In this document: positions 7,330 through 15,568 of the stretch, piece after piece
How the letters are laid out: every line of letters begins with the position of its first letter
How positions within the stretch are numbered: the first letter of the stretch is position 1
Assembly: GCA_030632625.1 (NCBI GenBank)
Contig: DAOVUK010000013.1
Span: 1 to 16,051, forward strand
Direction: 5' to 3'
Length of the DNA: 16,051 bases
From: Gammaproteobacteria bacterium
GTDB taxonomy: Bacteria; Pseudomonadota; Gammaproteobacteria; GRL18
The notes under the pieces: model-generated
Told to the model about the DNA's origin: nothing
The model's input: only the letters and a program-made list of their open reading frames with translations
Databases searched by the model: none
Translations under genes and position numbers: made by a program

Positions 7330-8880
7330 TTATTGAAAATGGTCTATTTTTCGATAGCCGATTGACTCAGTTAAATGATGCAGCTGAATAGTTTCACTAT
7401 TATCTAAATCAGCTATTGTTCGGGCAAGTTTTAATATTCGGTGATAGGCTCTGGCTGACAGCCTCATTTTATCCATGGTTTTTTCCAGTACTTTCTGATT
7501 GGCTTCCGTTAAACGACAATCTTCCTCAATTTCTTTATTGCTCAGGTGAGCATTGCAATGATTACGTCTTGATTTTTGTCTCTTCTGAGCATCAATAACC
7601 CGATTTTTTACAGCAAAACTATTTTCTATTGAATCACTATTCTCCTGCAAATCTTTATGAGACAGTGCCGGCACTTCTATATGCATATCAATTCTATCTA
7701 AAAAAGGACCTGATAGTTTATTTTGATAACGTTGAACCTGTTCACTGGTACAGCGGCAATTGTTCTGTGTATCTCCCCAATACCCGCAGGGACAAGGGTT
7801 CATGGCGGCAATTAATTGAAATGATGCTGGAAACTCTGCTTTTTTTGCAGCTCGTGATATTGCTATTCTTCCTGACTCTAACGGCTCTCTTAGCACTTCC
7901 AGAACTTTCTGAGAAAATTCAGGCAATTCATCCATAAAAAGTACGCCGTGATGAGCCAGACTAATTTCACCGGGTCTGGGGTAACTGCCGCCCCCGACCA
8001 GTGCTGCACCTGATGCTGTATGATGAGGAACTCTGAAACCACGAACGGCCCAATTGTCAAAACTTACTGCTTCACCACAAACAGAGCGAATGGCAGCCAC
8101 TTCTTCTGCTTCAGCATCTGACATATCCGGTAAAATTGTCACCAGACGACTTGCCAGCATGGTTTTTCCTGTTCCTGGAGGCCCTTTCATGAGCAGACTG
8201 TGCTGACCAGCAGCCGCTATTTCCAATGCTCGTTTGGCACTTTGCTGACCACGAATATCAGACAGGCAGATCGAATAAAATTGTTCCTGAGGTATTTTTT
8301 TCACCGCCGGTTTTGTCAGCGGCTGTTCACCTTTTAAAAAAGCACACACATCCAGTAAATGTTTTGCTGTATAAACAGTGAGTCCTTTTATTAATGAAGC
8401 TTCTATACCATTTTCTTCGGGTACAATTAAAATACGCCTGTTTTTATTCGCCTGAATAGCAATAGGCAGAATACCGTCAACAACTCGTAATTCACCACTG
8501 AGTGCCAGTTCACCGACAAACTCATACTGTTCAACTAAATTATATTGCTCTTTATGGTCGTTATTTGTTGCAGAAACTGTTTTTTTTGGGAGTTCCAGTT
8601 GTCTGGATGAAAGCAGAATACCTAATGCAATAGCCAGATCGAAACGACCGCCTTCCTTAGGTAAATCAGCTGGAGCCAGATTAATGGTGATCCGTCGCAC
8701 AGGAAATTCAAATCGGCTATTGATAATAGCACCTCTGACGCGATCTTTACTTTCCTTAACCGCTGTTTCCGGAAGACCGACAATTCCCAGACTGGGTAAA
8801 CCATTGGTCAATAAAACTTCAACAGTGACCAGTGGTGCATCCAGACCACCTGCACGACTATAGACAATAGACAGTGACAT
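7330..8880 (-). CDS. comM: YifB/ComM family AAA+ ATPase (Mg chelatase-like)
   Basis: This 516-residue protein belongs to the family whose member ComM is a hexameric helicase driving branch migration during natural transformation. The N-terminal ring-forming domain (SIVYSRAGGLDAPLVTVEV, GLPSLGIVGLPETAVKES, NLAPADLPKEGGRFDLAIALG) is complete. The AAA+ core has Walker A GPPGTGKT at about residues 233-240 and Walker B GVLFMDELPEF around 312-322. The Cys-rich NPCPCGYWGDTQNNCRC segment and the GPFLDRIDMHIEVP motif follow, with a C-terminal sensor 2 helical domain (SARAYHRILKLARTIADL). Compared with the 506-residue E. coli YifB there is a polar insertion before QYEFVGELALSG. ATG 8880 is chosen because AAGGA (8888-8892) stands 7 nt ahead; a longer frame starting at TTG 8916 has no support. 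The family is widespread in non-competent species too, so competence is not implied. Confidence 0.95.
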   Translation of the reverse strand: MSLSIVYSRAGGLDAPLVTVEVLLTNGLPSLGIVGLPETAVKESKDRVRGAIINSRFEFPVRRITINLAPADLPKEGGRFDLAIALGILLSSRQLELPKKTVSATNNDHKEQYNLVEQYEFVGELALSGELRVVDGILPIAIQANKNRRILIVPEENGIEASLIKGLTVYTAKHLLDVCAFLKGEQPLTKPAVKKIPQEQFYSICLSDIRGQQSAKRALEIAAAGQHSLLMKGPPGTGKTMLASRLVTILPDMSDAEAEEVAAIRSVCGEAVSFDNWAVRGFRVPHHTASGAALVGGGSYPRPGEISLAHHGVLFMDELPEFSQKVLEVLREPLESGRIAISRAAKKAEFPASFQLIAAMNPCPCGYWGDTQNNCRCTSEQVQRYQNKLSGPFLDRIDMHIEVPALSHKDLQENSDSIENSFAVKNRVIDAQKRQKSRRNHCNAHLSNKEIEEDCRLTEANQKVLEKTMDKMRLSARAYHRILKLARTIADLDNSETIQLHHLTESIGYRKIDHFQ

Positions 8881-8928
8881 ATAAAATTCCTTTTTACTCT
8901 TCTCTGTTTCAGACAAGCTCCTGAATAA

Positions 8929-8934
8929 ATTATA
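8929..8934 (-). promoter_or_regulatory. Candidate -10 box for comM
   Basis: The minus strand has a perfect TATAAT in the short gap between the kinase gene and comM, about 50 bases before the comM start. No convincing -35 lies at 16-18 bp spacing, so comM may instead rely on readthrough. Confidence 0.3.
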
Positions 8935-8957
8935 CCGTATTTATAGTCTCTGCATTG

Positions 8958-11465
8958 TCAGGATAAACTGTCATGGGGAATGTTTTTTCCTAAAAACTCA
9001 GATAGTTCACTCATTGTTTTAGTAAGAGCTGTTTCTAATTGAGCCATTAATTCCACATAGTTAATATCAGTGGAGAGCAGACCATCTTTTAAACTGAGTT
9101 CAAGTTTTTCTGCCTCAAAACCGACTAATTCAATACTCAATGACCGTGACGCACCTTTTATTTTATGAGCCAGTTCGGATACCTGCTGATACATTTGTGC
9201 ATCATAAGCATCCTGTATCAATTTAAAATGATCACTATAAGTATCATAATATTTATCCAGCAGCTTGGTTAAAAGTTTTTCATTATTATTAAGCCGCGCC
9301 ATCACCTCATCCAGTGAAATAATGGATAAATGACTGAATAGACCATTTTTTAGCTGTTTATAGCCTTCAGAAGTGTGTGCCAGGGAACCATCAATGGCCT
9401 GTATTAAAGAGCCTTCTGTATCTTGCAGTGAAGAGCCTTCAGCGCCCTGCAGCAAAGAGCCTTCAGCTGCCGAGCCATCAGCCATCTGTGACAAACCATC
9501 ACGATGTTTGATCAGATCCTGCAGGCCAAGCCATTGATTCAGCACTTTATTCAGTTCTTCCATTTGAATAGGCTTAGTCAGATAATCATCCATACCTGAT
9601 TCGAATGCCTCCTTACGGGCTTCTTTCTCTACATGGGCGCTCAAAGCTAAAATAGGGGCTGATACATTGTTTTCTCTCAGTTTCCGGCTGGCACTATAAC
9701 CATCCATTCCGGGCATCTGGATATCCATCAAAATCAAATCAAAATAGTCCGGCCCCTTATCTTTTATCAATTCTAATGTCTCCAGACCACTATGAGATAT
9801 TTCAACATTAAAACCAAAATTCTCCAATAAGCCGCTAATGACATCTAAGTTCACAGGATCATCATCCGTCACCAATATTGTATATTGGCTATTATCCCGC
9901 TCTTCAATTGAAAATACTTCACGGGATAACTCATGAATTTTTTCATTTCGGGATAATTCTTCAGATGTTACTTTCTTTAATTCTAAAACAAAGAAGAAAC
10001 AACTTCCGGCTCCCTCAACACTCTGGATCTGAATTTCCCCGCCCATCAATCGGGTTAAATTTTGAGAAATAGCCAGGCCAAGTCCTGTGCCTCCAAATTC
10101 CCGGGTAATTGAACTATCCGCCTGATGAAAAACTGAAAACAGCTCGTTTATTGTTTCTTCTTTAATACCAATCCCTGTATCAAATACTGAAAAACAAAAA
10201 CTAATGACACTTTCTGTTTCTTTAAGTCTTTCAAGACTAATGGTCACTTTGCCAGTATCAGTAAATTTGATTGCGTTAGATAACAAATTATTCATTATCT
10301 GCTTTAAACGAAAGGGGTCACCTATTACGTATTCTGATATATTTGAATCAGCAATAAGTTCAAGCTCAATATTTTTATTTTTGGCTTCATTAAAAAAAGT
10401 TTCTCTGACATCAACCATTATCTGTTCAGGATTAAAAAACACCTCTTCCAGTTTAAGTTTATTCGCTTCAATTTTTGAAAAATCAAGAATATCATTAATG
10501 ATCTTCAACAATAATGTGCTGGAATTTAAAATCATATCGGCATAACGTTTTTGCTTAGAGTCAAGCTCACTGGTTAATAACAATTCTGTCATGCCAATAA
10601 CAGCATTCATCGGGGTTCGAATTTCATGACTCATTGTCGCCAGGAATTCACTTTTTGCATTATTTGCCTGTTCTACCTGATCGGTTCGCTTTTTTACCAA
10701 TGCTTCCAGATGATTTTGATGTTCGCTGAGCTCAATATCTCTAAGTTGTATTTGTGCCAGCATTTCATTAAAACAAAGTCCAAGCTTTGCCAGTTCATCT
10801 TCACCTTCAATTTTAACGCGTAAAGAATAATCTTCATCCCGTGAAACCTTAGTGCTGATCTTCATCATTTTTTCAATGGGTTCAGTGATCATTATTTGCA
10901 GTTTTTGCCAAATAAGGAAACTTAACAGGTTAATCAGAATAAAAACAACAACAGCAATAAATACAACCCAGACTGTATGTAAATAAAACCGTTTTAATGA
11001 AACAATCAAAACAATACTGCCAACATGTTCATTTTCAATCTGGATCAAGCGGGTAATAATAATATGATCGTATTGATATTGAATAATAGCTTTGTCAGAA
11101 TTTTTAATACCATTTTTATTTATAACCGGAATAGAATTACTTCTGCTGTTACCGATATAATAGTCTGCAAGCAATTTATTTTCTTCGTTATAAACAAAAA
11201 CAGCCTCAACATCCGGATTAATAACAAAGGCATTTAATGCGCTTGATATATAATTTTTATCTTCAAAGATAATTGCGCCACGAACATTTAAACCAATACT
11301 TTCGGCGAGTACAGAATGGTGGCGACCCATTTCCTGCCAGTTAAAATAAATTTCAGACACAATAAAAATGAAACATCCCAGTGCGACCGCAATAGAAGAG
11401 GTCAACAAGGTCATTAATGATAATTTCTTTTTTATAGAATACTGCTGAAAAAAATTCACAGGCAT
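8958..11465 (-). CDS. Tripartite hybrid sensor histidine kinase (HAMP-HisKA-HATPase-REC-Hpt)
   Basis: An 835-residue BarA-like phosphorelay kinase. Membrane segments at about 15-36 and 165-187 flank a periplasmic sensor domain of about 130 residues ([25 protein letters not shown], then [18 protein letters not shown]), which resembles CHASE8-type sensors. HAMP (190-242) leads to HisKA with phosphoacceptor H280 in [12 protein letters not shown]. The ATPase domain has N-box [16 protein letters not shown] and GGTGLGLAI. The receiver has acidic DDDPVN, phosphoacceptor D581 in [10 protein letters not shown] and KPI near 630. A Gly/Ser/Gln-rich linker of octapeptide repeats (about 657-702) leads to an Hpt domain with H767 in [10 protein letters not shown]. 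No response regulator with an output domain is adjacent, so its target is encoded elsewhere. The start is uncertain, because AAGGG lies too close to the ATG; the basic stretch SIKKK before the first membrane segment is typical of such kinases. Confidence 0.93.
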   Translation of the reverse strand: MPVNFFQQYSIKKKLSLMTLLTSSIAVALGCFIFIVSEIYFNWQEMGRHHSVLAESIGLNVRGAIIFEDKNYISSALNAFVINPDVEAVFVYNEENKLLADYYIGNSRSNSIPVINKNGIKNSDKAIIQYQYDHIIITRLIQIENEHVGSIVLIVSLKRFYLHTVWVVFIAVVVFILINLLSFLIWQKLQIMITEPIEKMMKISTKVSRDEDYSLRVKIEGEDELAKLGLCFNEMLAQIQLRDIELSEHQNHLEALVKKRTDQVEQANNAKSEFLATMSHEIRTPMNAVIGMTELLLTSELDSKQKRYADMILNSSTLLLKIINDILDFSKIEANKLKLEEVFFNPEQIMVDVRETFFNEAKNKNIELELIADSNISEYVIGDPFRLKQIMNNLLSNAIKFTDTGKVTISLERLKETESVISFCFSVFDTGIGIKEETINELFSVFHQADSSITREFGGTGLGLAISQNLTRLMGGEIQIQSVEGAGSCFFFVLELKKVTSEELSRNEKIHELSREVFSIEERDNSQYTILVTDDDPVNLDVISGLLENFGFNVEISHSGLETLELIKDKGPDYFDLILMDIQMPGMDGYSASRKLRENNVSAPILALSAHVEKEARKEAFESGMDDYLTKPIQMEELNKVLNQWLGLQDLIKHRDGLSQMADGSAAEGSLLQGAEGSSLQDTEGSLIQAIDGSLAHTSEGYKQLKNGLFSHLSIISLDEVMARLNNNEKLLTKLLDKYYDTYSDHFKLIQDAYDAQMYQQVSELAHKIKGASRSLSIELVGFEAEKLELSLKDGLLSTDINYVELMAQLETALTKTMSELSEFLGKNIPHDSLS
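9361..9495. repeat. 24-bp tandem repeat array in the kinase linker
   Basis: GAGCC or a close variant begins at 9361, 9385, 9409, 9433 and 9457 (period 24). A last unit starts after a 15-base partial step at 9472. The array is in frame and encodes degenerate octapeptides of the form (E/D)GSxxQxx between the receiver and Hpt domains. The 9409, 9433 and 9457 copies are the most alike. Confidence 0.85.
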
Positions 11466-11555
11466 TCCCTTTTTGTATCACTGTCTTGATTCTTAACTAA
11501 TTTAAAAGACAATTTCCATTTCTCCTGAGTCCCCCCGACTTAAGATTAAGCTGAT

Positions 11556-11804
11556 CTAAAGAATATCCAGTTTTTCTTCAAGTTCACTCAACTGTTTCTC
11601 CAGCTGCTCCAATTTTATTCTGGTTTTTTGCAGTACTGCTGATTGAACTTCAAAATCTTCTCTGGTCACCAGATCCAGTTTATCAAACGTATTATGCAAA
11701 ATATTTCGTATTGATTGTTCCAGTTCTCCCTTCATACCCGCAGGAACAGGCGGAAGCACTTTACTTATTTTGTCTGCTAAATCATCAAAAAATTGCGTAT
11801 TCAT
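11556..11804 (-). CDS. ubiK: Ubiquinone biosynthesis accessory factor UbiK (YqiC/BMFP family)
   Basis: This 82-residue cytoplasmic protein belongs to the UbiK/YqiC family, which helps the aerobic ubiquinone hydroxylation complex (with UbiJ) and has membrane-fusogenic coiled-coil properties. The N-terminal half, FFDDLADKISKVLPPVPAGMKGELEQSIRNIL, is the family signature. DLVTREDFEVQSAVLQKTR and a C-terminal coiled coil LEQLEKQLSELEEKL (about 62-82) follow. Length and composition match the family. AAAGG stands 7 nt before ATG 11804. The gene diverges from glnK, an arrangement I recall from pseudomonads, where ubiK, glnK, amtB and comM cluster. Confidence 0.92.
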   Translation of the reverse strand: MNTQFFDDLADKISKVLPPVPAGMKGELEQSIRNILHNTFDKLDLVTREDFEVQSAVLQKTRIKLEQLEKQLSELEEKLDIL

Positions 11805-11934
11805 TAGTGAGCCTTTAGTAAATTTTTTGTTATTTAGAAAGTTCTCTAAAAAGTTCTGAGTTTAATATTGATATCAGTCACATAGTCTATCATTTTTTTC
11901 AATTCTGACCCAAACAATTGCATGCTCTCTACTA

Positions 11935-11951
11935 CGCACCAGTACAGTGCA
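11935..11951. promoter_or_regulatory. NtrC-like binding site 1
   Basis: CGCACCAGTACAGTGCA matches the NtrC consensus TGCACC-N5-GGTGCA with one mismatch per half. Its centre is about 140 bp before the predicted glnK transcription start. It shares four bases with site 2. Confidence 0.55.
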
Positions 11952-11964
11952 CCATTTTTGTGCA
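11948..11964. promoter_or_regulatory. NtrC-like binding site 2
   Basis: TGCACCATTTTTGTGCA matches TGCACC-N5-GGTGCA at 11 of 12 defined positions. It is centred about 127 bp upstream of the predicted glnK start point, a typical enhancer distance for sigma54 promoters. Confidence 0.7.
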
Positions 11965-11975
11965 ATACCGACTAT

Positions 11976-11992
11976 ATTCCCATTGTGGTGCA
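11976..11992. promoter_or_regulatory. NtrC-like half site 3
   Basis: The right half GGTGCA (11987-11992) is perfect, but the left half ATTCCC is poor. It is centred about 99 bp upstream of the predicted glnK transcript start. It could be a low-affinity site that fills by cooperativity with site 2, 28 bp away. Confidence 0.35.
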
Positions 11993-12056
11993 TTTTTTAT
12001 GAACATTCAATCTTTTTCTATGGGCAAGCTACTGTAAATTAACAACAATTAGCCAA

Positions 12057-12072
12057 TGGCATAGTTTCTGCT
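12057..12072 (+). promoter_or_regulatory. Sigma54 (-24/-12) promoter of glnK-amtB
   Basis: TGGCATAGTTTCTGCT has GG at 12058-12059 and GC at 12070-12071, the exact 10-bp gap required by sigma54. It fits the consensus TGGCAC-N5-TTGCT except at two positions. The start point would be near 12083, leaving a leader of about 44 bases. NtrC-like sites lie upstream. Confidence 0.8.
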
Positions 12073-12099
12073 TATTATCAAAGAAGTTATTTAAATTAA

Positions 12100-12465
<366 letters not shown>

Positions 12466-12488
12466 GCAGTCTTTCTAAGGAGACCCCC

Positions 12489-13769
12489 GTGGAAAACAAT
12501 CTTTTACAAAACGTTTATCATTTACAATACGCACTTGATACCTTTTACTTCTTAATGTGCGGTGCATTAGTTATGTGGATGGCTGCCGGCTTTTCAATGC
12601 TGGAAGCCGGTCTGGTCAGAACCAAAAATACGGCGGAAATTCTAACCAAAAACGTCGCCCTGTTTGCAATTTCATGCATTATGTACCTGATTATCGGTTA
12701 TGAAATCATGTATGGCGGCAGTATGTTCCTCAGCAGTCTGGTGGTTGGTGACGGCTATGTTGAAGGCAAGCTGGCAGAGTTTGCCGAGCAAGCTGACTTT
12801 ACTGGCGGCTCAATTTATTCAGGTGCTTCTGACTTTTTCTTCCAGGTTGTCTTTGTTGCCACCGCCATGTCAATTGTCTCTGGTGCTGTTGCCGAGCGTA
12901 TGAAATTATGGGCATTCCTGTTATTTGCCGTTGTCATGACGGGTTTTATCTACCCAATGGAAGGTGCATGGACATGGAATGGTGCGGATGTCTTTGGTCT
13001 GTATAACCTGGGTGATTTAGGATTTTCTGATTTTGCCGGTTCGGGTATTGTGCATATGGCTGGTGCGTCAGCAGCATTAGCAGGTGTTTTACTACTGGGT
13101 GCTCGTAGAGGTAAATACGGTAAAAATGGTGAAATTAAAGCAATTCCTGGTGCTAACTTACCTTTAGCAACTCTGGGAACCTTCATTCTGTGGATGGGCT
13201 GGTTTGGTTTTAATGGTGGTTCGGTATTGAAACTAGGTGATATTGCCAATGCCAACTCAGTTGCCATGGTCTTTTTGAACACTAATGCCGCTGCGTCCGG
13301 CGGTGCGGTTGCTGCTTTGATAGTTGCTCGTCTGCTGTACGGCAAAGCTGATTTAACCATGCTGTTAAACGGCGCATTAGCCGGCCTGGTTGCCATCACT
13401 GCTGAGCCGTTAACACCAACACCTCTGACAGCCACTTTATTTGGCGCGATGGGTGGTGTGCTGGTTGTCTTCAGCATTCTGACTCTGGATAAATTAAGAA
13501 TTGATGATCCGGTTGGTGCTATCTCTGTTCACGGTGTTGTTGGCTTTCTGGGCCTGATGCTGGTGCCGTTAACCAATGGTGAATCCAGCTTCTCTGGCCA
13601 GTTAATCGGTGCAGCAACTATCTTCGGCTGGGTATTCTCTACTAGTTTTGCGACCTGGTTCGTGATCAAACTGGTTATGGGTATCCGTGTTAGCGAAGAA
13701 GAGGAATACCAGGGTGTTGACCTTTCTGAGTGCGGCCTGGAAGCTTATCCTGAATTTACAAATAAGTAA
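12489..13769 (+). CDS. amtB: Ammonium transporter AmtB
   Basis: A 426-residue ammonium channel of the Amt/Rh family, normally a trimer with 11 membrane helices per subunit. The first helices read LDTFYFLMCGALVMWMAAGFSMLEAGLVRTKN. D181 and H189 in SDFAGSGIVHMAGASAALAG correspond to the substrate-site Asp and first pore His. GWFGFNGGS at 238-245 and ISVHGVVGFLG with the second His at 348 complete the pore. The C-terminal tail DLSECGLEAYPEF is the conserved segment involved in GlnK control. There is no obvious cleavable signal peptide, unlike E. coli AmtB, and the protein resembles the Amt subtype with the TKNTAEILTKN motif. The GTG start at 12489 has AAGGAG (12477-12482) 6 nt ahead. It is co-transcribed with glnK and ends before a strong terminator. 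Confidence 0.96.
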   Translation: MENNLLQNVYHLQYALDTFYFLMCGALVMWMAAGFSMLEAGLVRTKNTAEILTKNVALFAISCIMYLIIGYEIMYGGSMFLSSLVVGDGYVEGKLAEFAEQADFTGGSIYSGASDFFFQVVFVATAMSIVSGAVAERMKLWAFLLFAVVMTGFIYPMEGAWTWNGADVFGLYNLGDLGFSDFAGSGIVHMAGASAALAGVLLLGARRGKYGKNGEIKAIPGANLPLATLGTFILWMGWFGFNGGSVLKLGDIANANSVAMVFLNTNAAASGGAVAALIVARLLYGKADLTMLLNGALAGLVAITAEPLTPTPLTATLFGAMGGVLVVFSILTLDKLRIDDPVGAISVHGVVGFLGLMLVPLTNGESSFSGQLIGAATIFGWVFSTSFATWFVIKLVMGIRVSEEEEYQGVDLSECGLEAYPEFTNK

Positions 13770-13773
13770 GTTA

Positions 13774-13859
13774 ATATGTTGTAGGTTTGTATGTTTGTAA
13801 GTTGCCATGTTTGTATGTTGATATGTTTGTACGTTTCAACACACAAACATACAAACATA
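13774..13859. repeat. 16-bp tandem repeat (four units) plus an inverted copy, after amtB
   Basis: Units begin at 13774, 13790, 13806 and 13822, exactly 16 bp apart, with core TATGTTTGTANGTT. An inverted copy lies at 13845-13859. The last direct unit (13822-13836) pairs with it over 14 of 15 bases across an 8-base loop. The stretch 13782-13798 can also pair with 13843-13859 (16 of 17 bases), so alternative hairpins are possible in the 3' untranslated RNA. Confidence 0.85.
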
Positions 13860-13871
13860 ACAACTTAACAG

Positions 13872-13897
13872 AAGCATCCTTCGGGATGCTTTTTTTT
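13872..13897 (+). terminator. Intrinsic terminator of glnK-amtB
   Basis: AAGCATCC (13872-13879) pairs with GGATGCTT (13884-13891) around a TTCG loop closed by C-G, the very stable cUUCGg tetraloop. The stem runs into eight T (13890-13897). It lies 103 bases after the amtB stop, behind the repeat block. Confidence 0.93.
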
Positions 13898-14002
13898 GCC
13901 TGACTTTTGCCTTATAAAGCGAAGTAGAACACACAAAAACTAAGGTTAATAAATTAAAATCAATTATTATTCACTTTTTGCCCTTATATTAGAAAAAACG
14001 AC

Positions 14003-14008
14003 TATAAT
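14003..14008 (+). promoter_or_regulatory. Candidate -10 box for the DUF4124 gene
   Basis: A perfect TATAAT lies 34 bases before the start codon. TTGCCC (13978-13983) could be the -35, but the spacing of 19 bp is long. The preceding 100 bases, from the terminator onward, hold nothing else I can recognise. Confidence 0.45.
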
Positions 14009-14042
14009 TAAAAAAAATAACATATTCTTCCAAGGAGTTGCA

Positions 14043-14507
14043 ATGAAATCCCTTACTGATCTGATAGTCAGTCTTGCTCTGATAATTATCCTGAGTATCA
14101 CTTTTGCAAGCTTTGCTGCTGCAGAAGAAAAAATCACTGAAATCTATAAATGGGTCGATAAAGATGGTCGGGTTCATTATGCAGCCAAACCGGGCGATGA
14201 TTCTGCCAAAAAAATGCATTTAGGCAGCAATATATTTCATGATCGGAAAATCAAAGCAATAGAAGCGGAAACCGATAAGCAAGATAAAGAACGGGAAAAA
14301 CTTTGCCAGGACTCAAAAGACACCCTGGCAAAATATAAAAAAGCTCCATTCCTCTATCGCTATGATGCTGAGCGTAAACAAAAAGTACGCCTGACAGATT
14401 CTGAATCCAAAGAAACTTTTTTACAGGCTGAAAAAGACATCAGCTATTGGTGTAACCCGCCCCAGCAACTATCTAAAGACGATTCTAATAAACAAAAAGA
14501 TAAGTAA
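14043..14507 (+). CDS. Exported DUF4124-domain protein
   Basis: A 154-residue secreted protein of unknown function. Residues 1-27 form a signal peptide (MKSLTDLIVSLALIIILSIT, then FASFAAA before EEK), probably cut near AAA. The DUF4124 motif EIYKWVDKDGRVHYAAKPG lies at 34-51, right after the signal; this short domain is common at the N-terminus of gammaproteobacterial periplasmic proteins. The remainder is a charged helical stretch (IKAIEAETDKQDKEREKL) with two cysteines at about 96 and 138 that could form a disulfide, and a Lys-rich tail. AAGGAG lies 7 nt before ATG 14043. It lies about 100 bases upstream of an OmpA-like lipoprotein gene, so a role in the cell envelope is plausible, but no specific function is claimed. 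Confidence 0.85.
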   Translation: MKSLTDLIVSLALIIILSITFASFAAAEEKITEIYKWVDKDGRVHYAAKPGDDSAKKMHLGSNIFHDRKIKAIEAETDKQDKEREKLCQDSKDTLAKYKKAPFLYRYDAERKQKVRLTDSESKETFLQAEKDISYWCNPPQQLSKDDSNKQKDK

Positions 14508-14544
14508 ATAATAAGAGTTAATCAACCATTCAGCTTTTATTAAC

Positions 14545-14550
14545 TATAAT
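14545..14550 (+). promoter_or_regulatory. Candidate -10 box for the OmpA-like lipoprotein gene
   Basis: A perfect TATAAT lies in the AT-rich 101-base gap, 58 bases before the start codon. There is no good -35, and such hexamers arise easily in AT-rich DNA. Confidence 0.3.
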
Positions 14551-14608
14551 TATTCATAATATAACGTTATTAACTAAAACATTTTAAAATTTAATTGAGA
14601 GTTCCAAT

Positions 14609-15286
14609 ATGATTAAAAATTATCTGCAGAGTAAAAATATACGCTTGTTAGGTACTGGCATTTTATTATCAAGCTTATTACTTGGTGCCTGTACCACGAT
14701 TGATCCCTATACCCGGGAAGAAAAGACCAGCAATGCCGTCATGGGTGCAGGTATTGGTGCTCTTAGTGGTGCAGTCATTGGAGTTATTGCCGGAGACAAT
14801 CGAAAGTCCGCTTTAATTGGTGCCGGAGTGGGTGCTTTGGCGGGCGGCGGCATCGGTTACTATATGGATGTTCAGGAAGCGAAATTACGTCAGGAGCTTG
14901 AAGCAACAGGTGTCAGCGTAACAAGATATGGCGATTCTATCATCCTGAATATGCCCGGCAATATCACTTTTAAAACCGACTCCAGTGATATTTCAGCTGA
15001 CTTTTATCGTGTTCTTGGCTCTGTTGCCAAAGTGATTAATGAATATGAAAAAACCTATGTCGATATCTATGGACACACTGACAGCGTCGGCGATGCAACT
15101 TATAATATGAATTTATCTCTGCAAAGAGCTGATTCTGTATCCCGTTATTTACAAAGCAGACAGGTTCTGCCGCAAAGAATACTCACCAAGGGTGTAGGTG
15201 AAGATCATCCTGTTGCTTCAAATGACACTGCACAGGGCCGTGCACAAAATCGTCGTGTTGAAATCAAATTGACACCGATTACTTAA
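14609..15286 (+). CDS. OmpA-family outer membrane lipoprotein with glycine zipper (YiaD-like)
   Basis: A 225-residue lipoprotein. The lipobox LLGAC ends at C28; the residue after it is Thr, not Asp, so outer-membrane sorting is expected. A glycine-zipper stretch at about 44-85 (VMGAGIGALSGAVIGVIAGD and ALIGAGVGALAGGGIGYYMD) may insert in or lie on the membrane. The OmpA C-terminal domain at about 105-222 binds peptidoglycan: GNITFKTDSSDIS, then the D158 motif YGHTDSVGDATYNMNLSLQR, and GRAQNRRVEI with R215. The domain order is that of YiaD. GAGAG precedes ATG 14609 by 7 nt. The stop lies 6 bases from the convergent CWC gene, with no separate terminator seen. Confidence 0.93.
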   Translation: MIKNYLQSKNIRLLGTGILLSSLLLGACTTIDPYTREEKTSNAVMGAGIGALSGAVIGVIAGDNRKSALIGAGVGALAGGGIGYYMDVQEAKLRQELEATGVSVTRYGDSIILNMPGNITFKTDSSDISADFYRVLGSVAKVINEYEKTYVDIYGHTDSVGDATYNMNLSLQRADSVSRYLQSRQVLPQRILTKGVGEDHPVASNDTAQGRAQNRRVEIKLTPIT

Positions 15287-15292
15287 CACTGT

Positions 15293-15523
15293 TTATTTTT
15301 CCTGGTACTTTTCCCAGCATTTTTGACAAATACAGGATGTTGGGGAATTATCCAGCGGAGCAGCTAATAATTTCCTGTTCAGTTTACCCCCCACCTTAGC
15401 ACACCAGCACTCTTCAATCGGGTACTTTTTTCCGGCATCATACGGTGATTCAGAATCGACCAGATAACAGGCATTTTCTTCACCGCAAACAGGACAATGA
15501 GTAACATCTTTTCTGCAACTCAT
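15293..15523 (-). CDS. Cysteine-rich CWC family protein
   Basis: A 76-residue protein of the cysteine-rich CWC family, function unknown, probably metal binding. The pattern is CPVCGEENACYL at 10-21, the name-giving CWC at about 39-41 (PIEECWCAKVGG), and CICQKC near 64-69, giving ten cysteines including C3. GGGG lies 8 nt before ATG 15523. It follows the TauE-like gene on the same strand with a 45-base gap and may be co-transcribed. A 7-codon open frame with its own strong ribosome site occupies that gap. Confidence 0.85.
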   Translation of the reverse strand: MSCRKDVTHCPVCGEENACYLVDSESPYDAGKKYPIEECWCAKVGGKLNRKLLAAPLDNSPTSCICQKCWEKYQEK

Positions 15524-15526
15524 CGT

Positions 15527-15550
15527 TCACACCCCATTTTCTTTACTCAT
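15527..15550 (-). other. Possible 7-codon leader ORF before the CWC gene
   Basis: ATG 15550 to TGA 15527-15529 reads MSKENGV. GGAGG (15560-15564 on the minus strand) stands 9 nt ahead, a better ribosome site than that of the CWC gene itself. The stop is one codon before the CWC ATG and in the same frame, so a terminating ribosome could reinitiate there. Confidence 0.35.
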
Positions 15551-15568
15551 CAGATCAAACCTCCATAA

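Noticed and set aside
8881..8916. TTG start giving comM 12 extra residues
   Set aside because: The ATG at 8880 has a well-placed AAGGA and matches the family N-terminus; the extension is polar and unsupported.
8958..11465. The histidine kinase as the NtrB partner of the nitrogen operon
   Set aside because: It is a membrane hybrid kinase with receiver and Hpt domains; NtrB is a soluble PAS kinase, and no ntrC lies nearby.
11833..11850. TTTAGA...TCTAAA inverted repeat upstream of ubiK
   Set aside because: A short AT-only stem of the sort expected by chance in this AT-rich stretch, with no operator I can name.
12950..13477. A 175-codon open frame on the minus strand
   Set aside because: It lies entirely antisense to amtB, has no ribosome site or recognisable domain, and its Pro/Ala-rich composition is what the complement of a membrane protein gene produces.
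13774..13859. CRISPR array
   Set aside because: Units are contiguous 16-bp tandem copies without spacers, and no cas gene is present.
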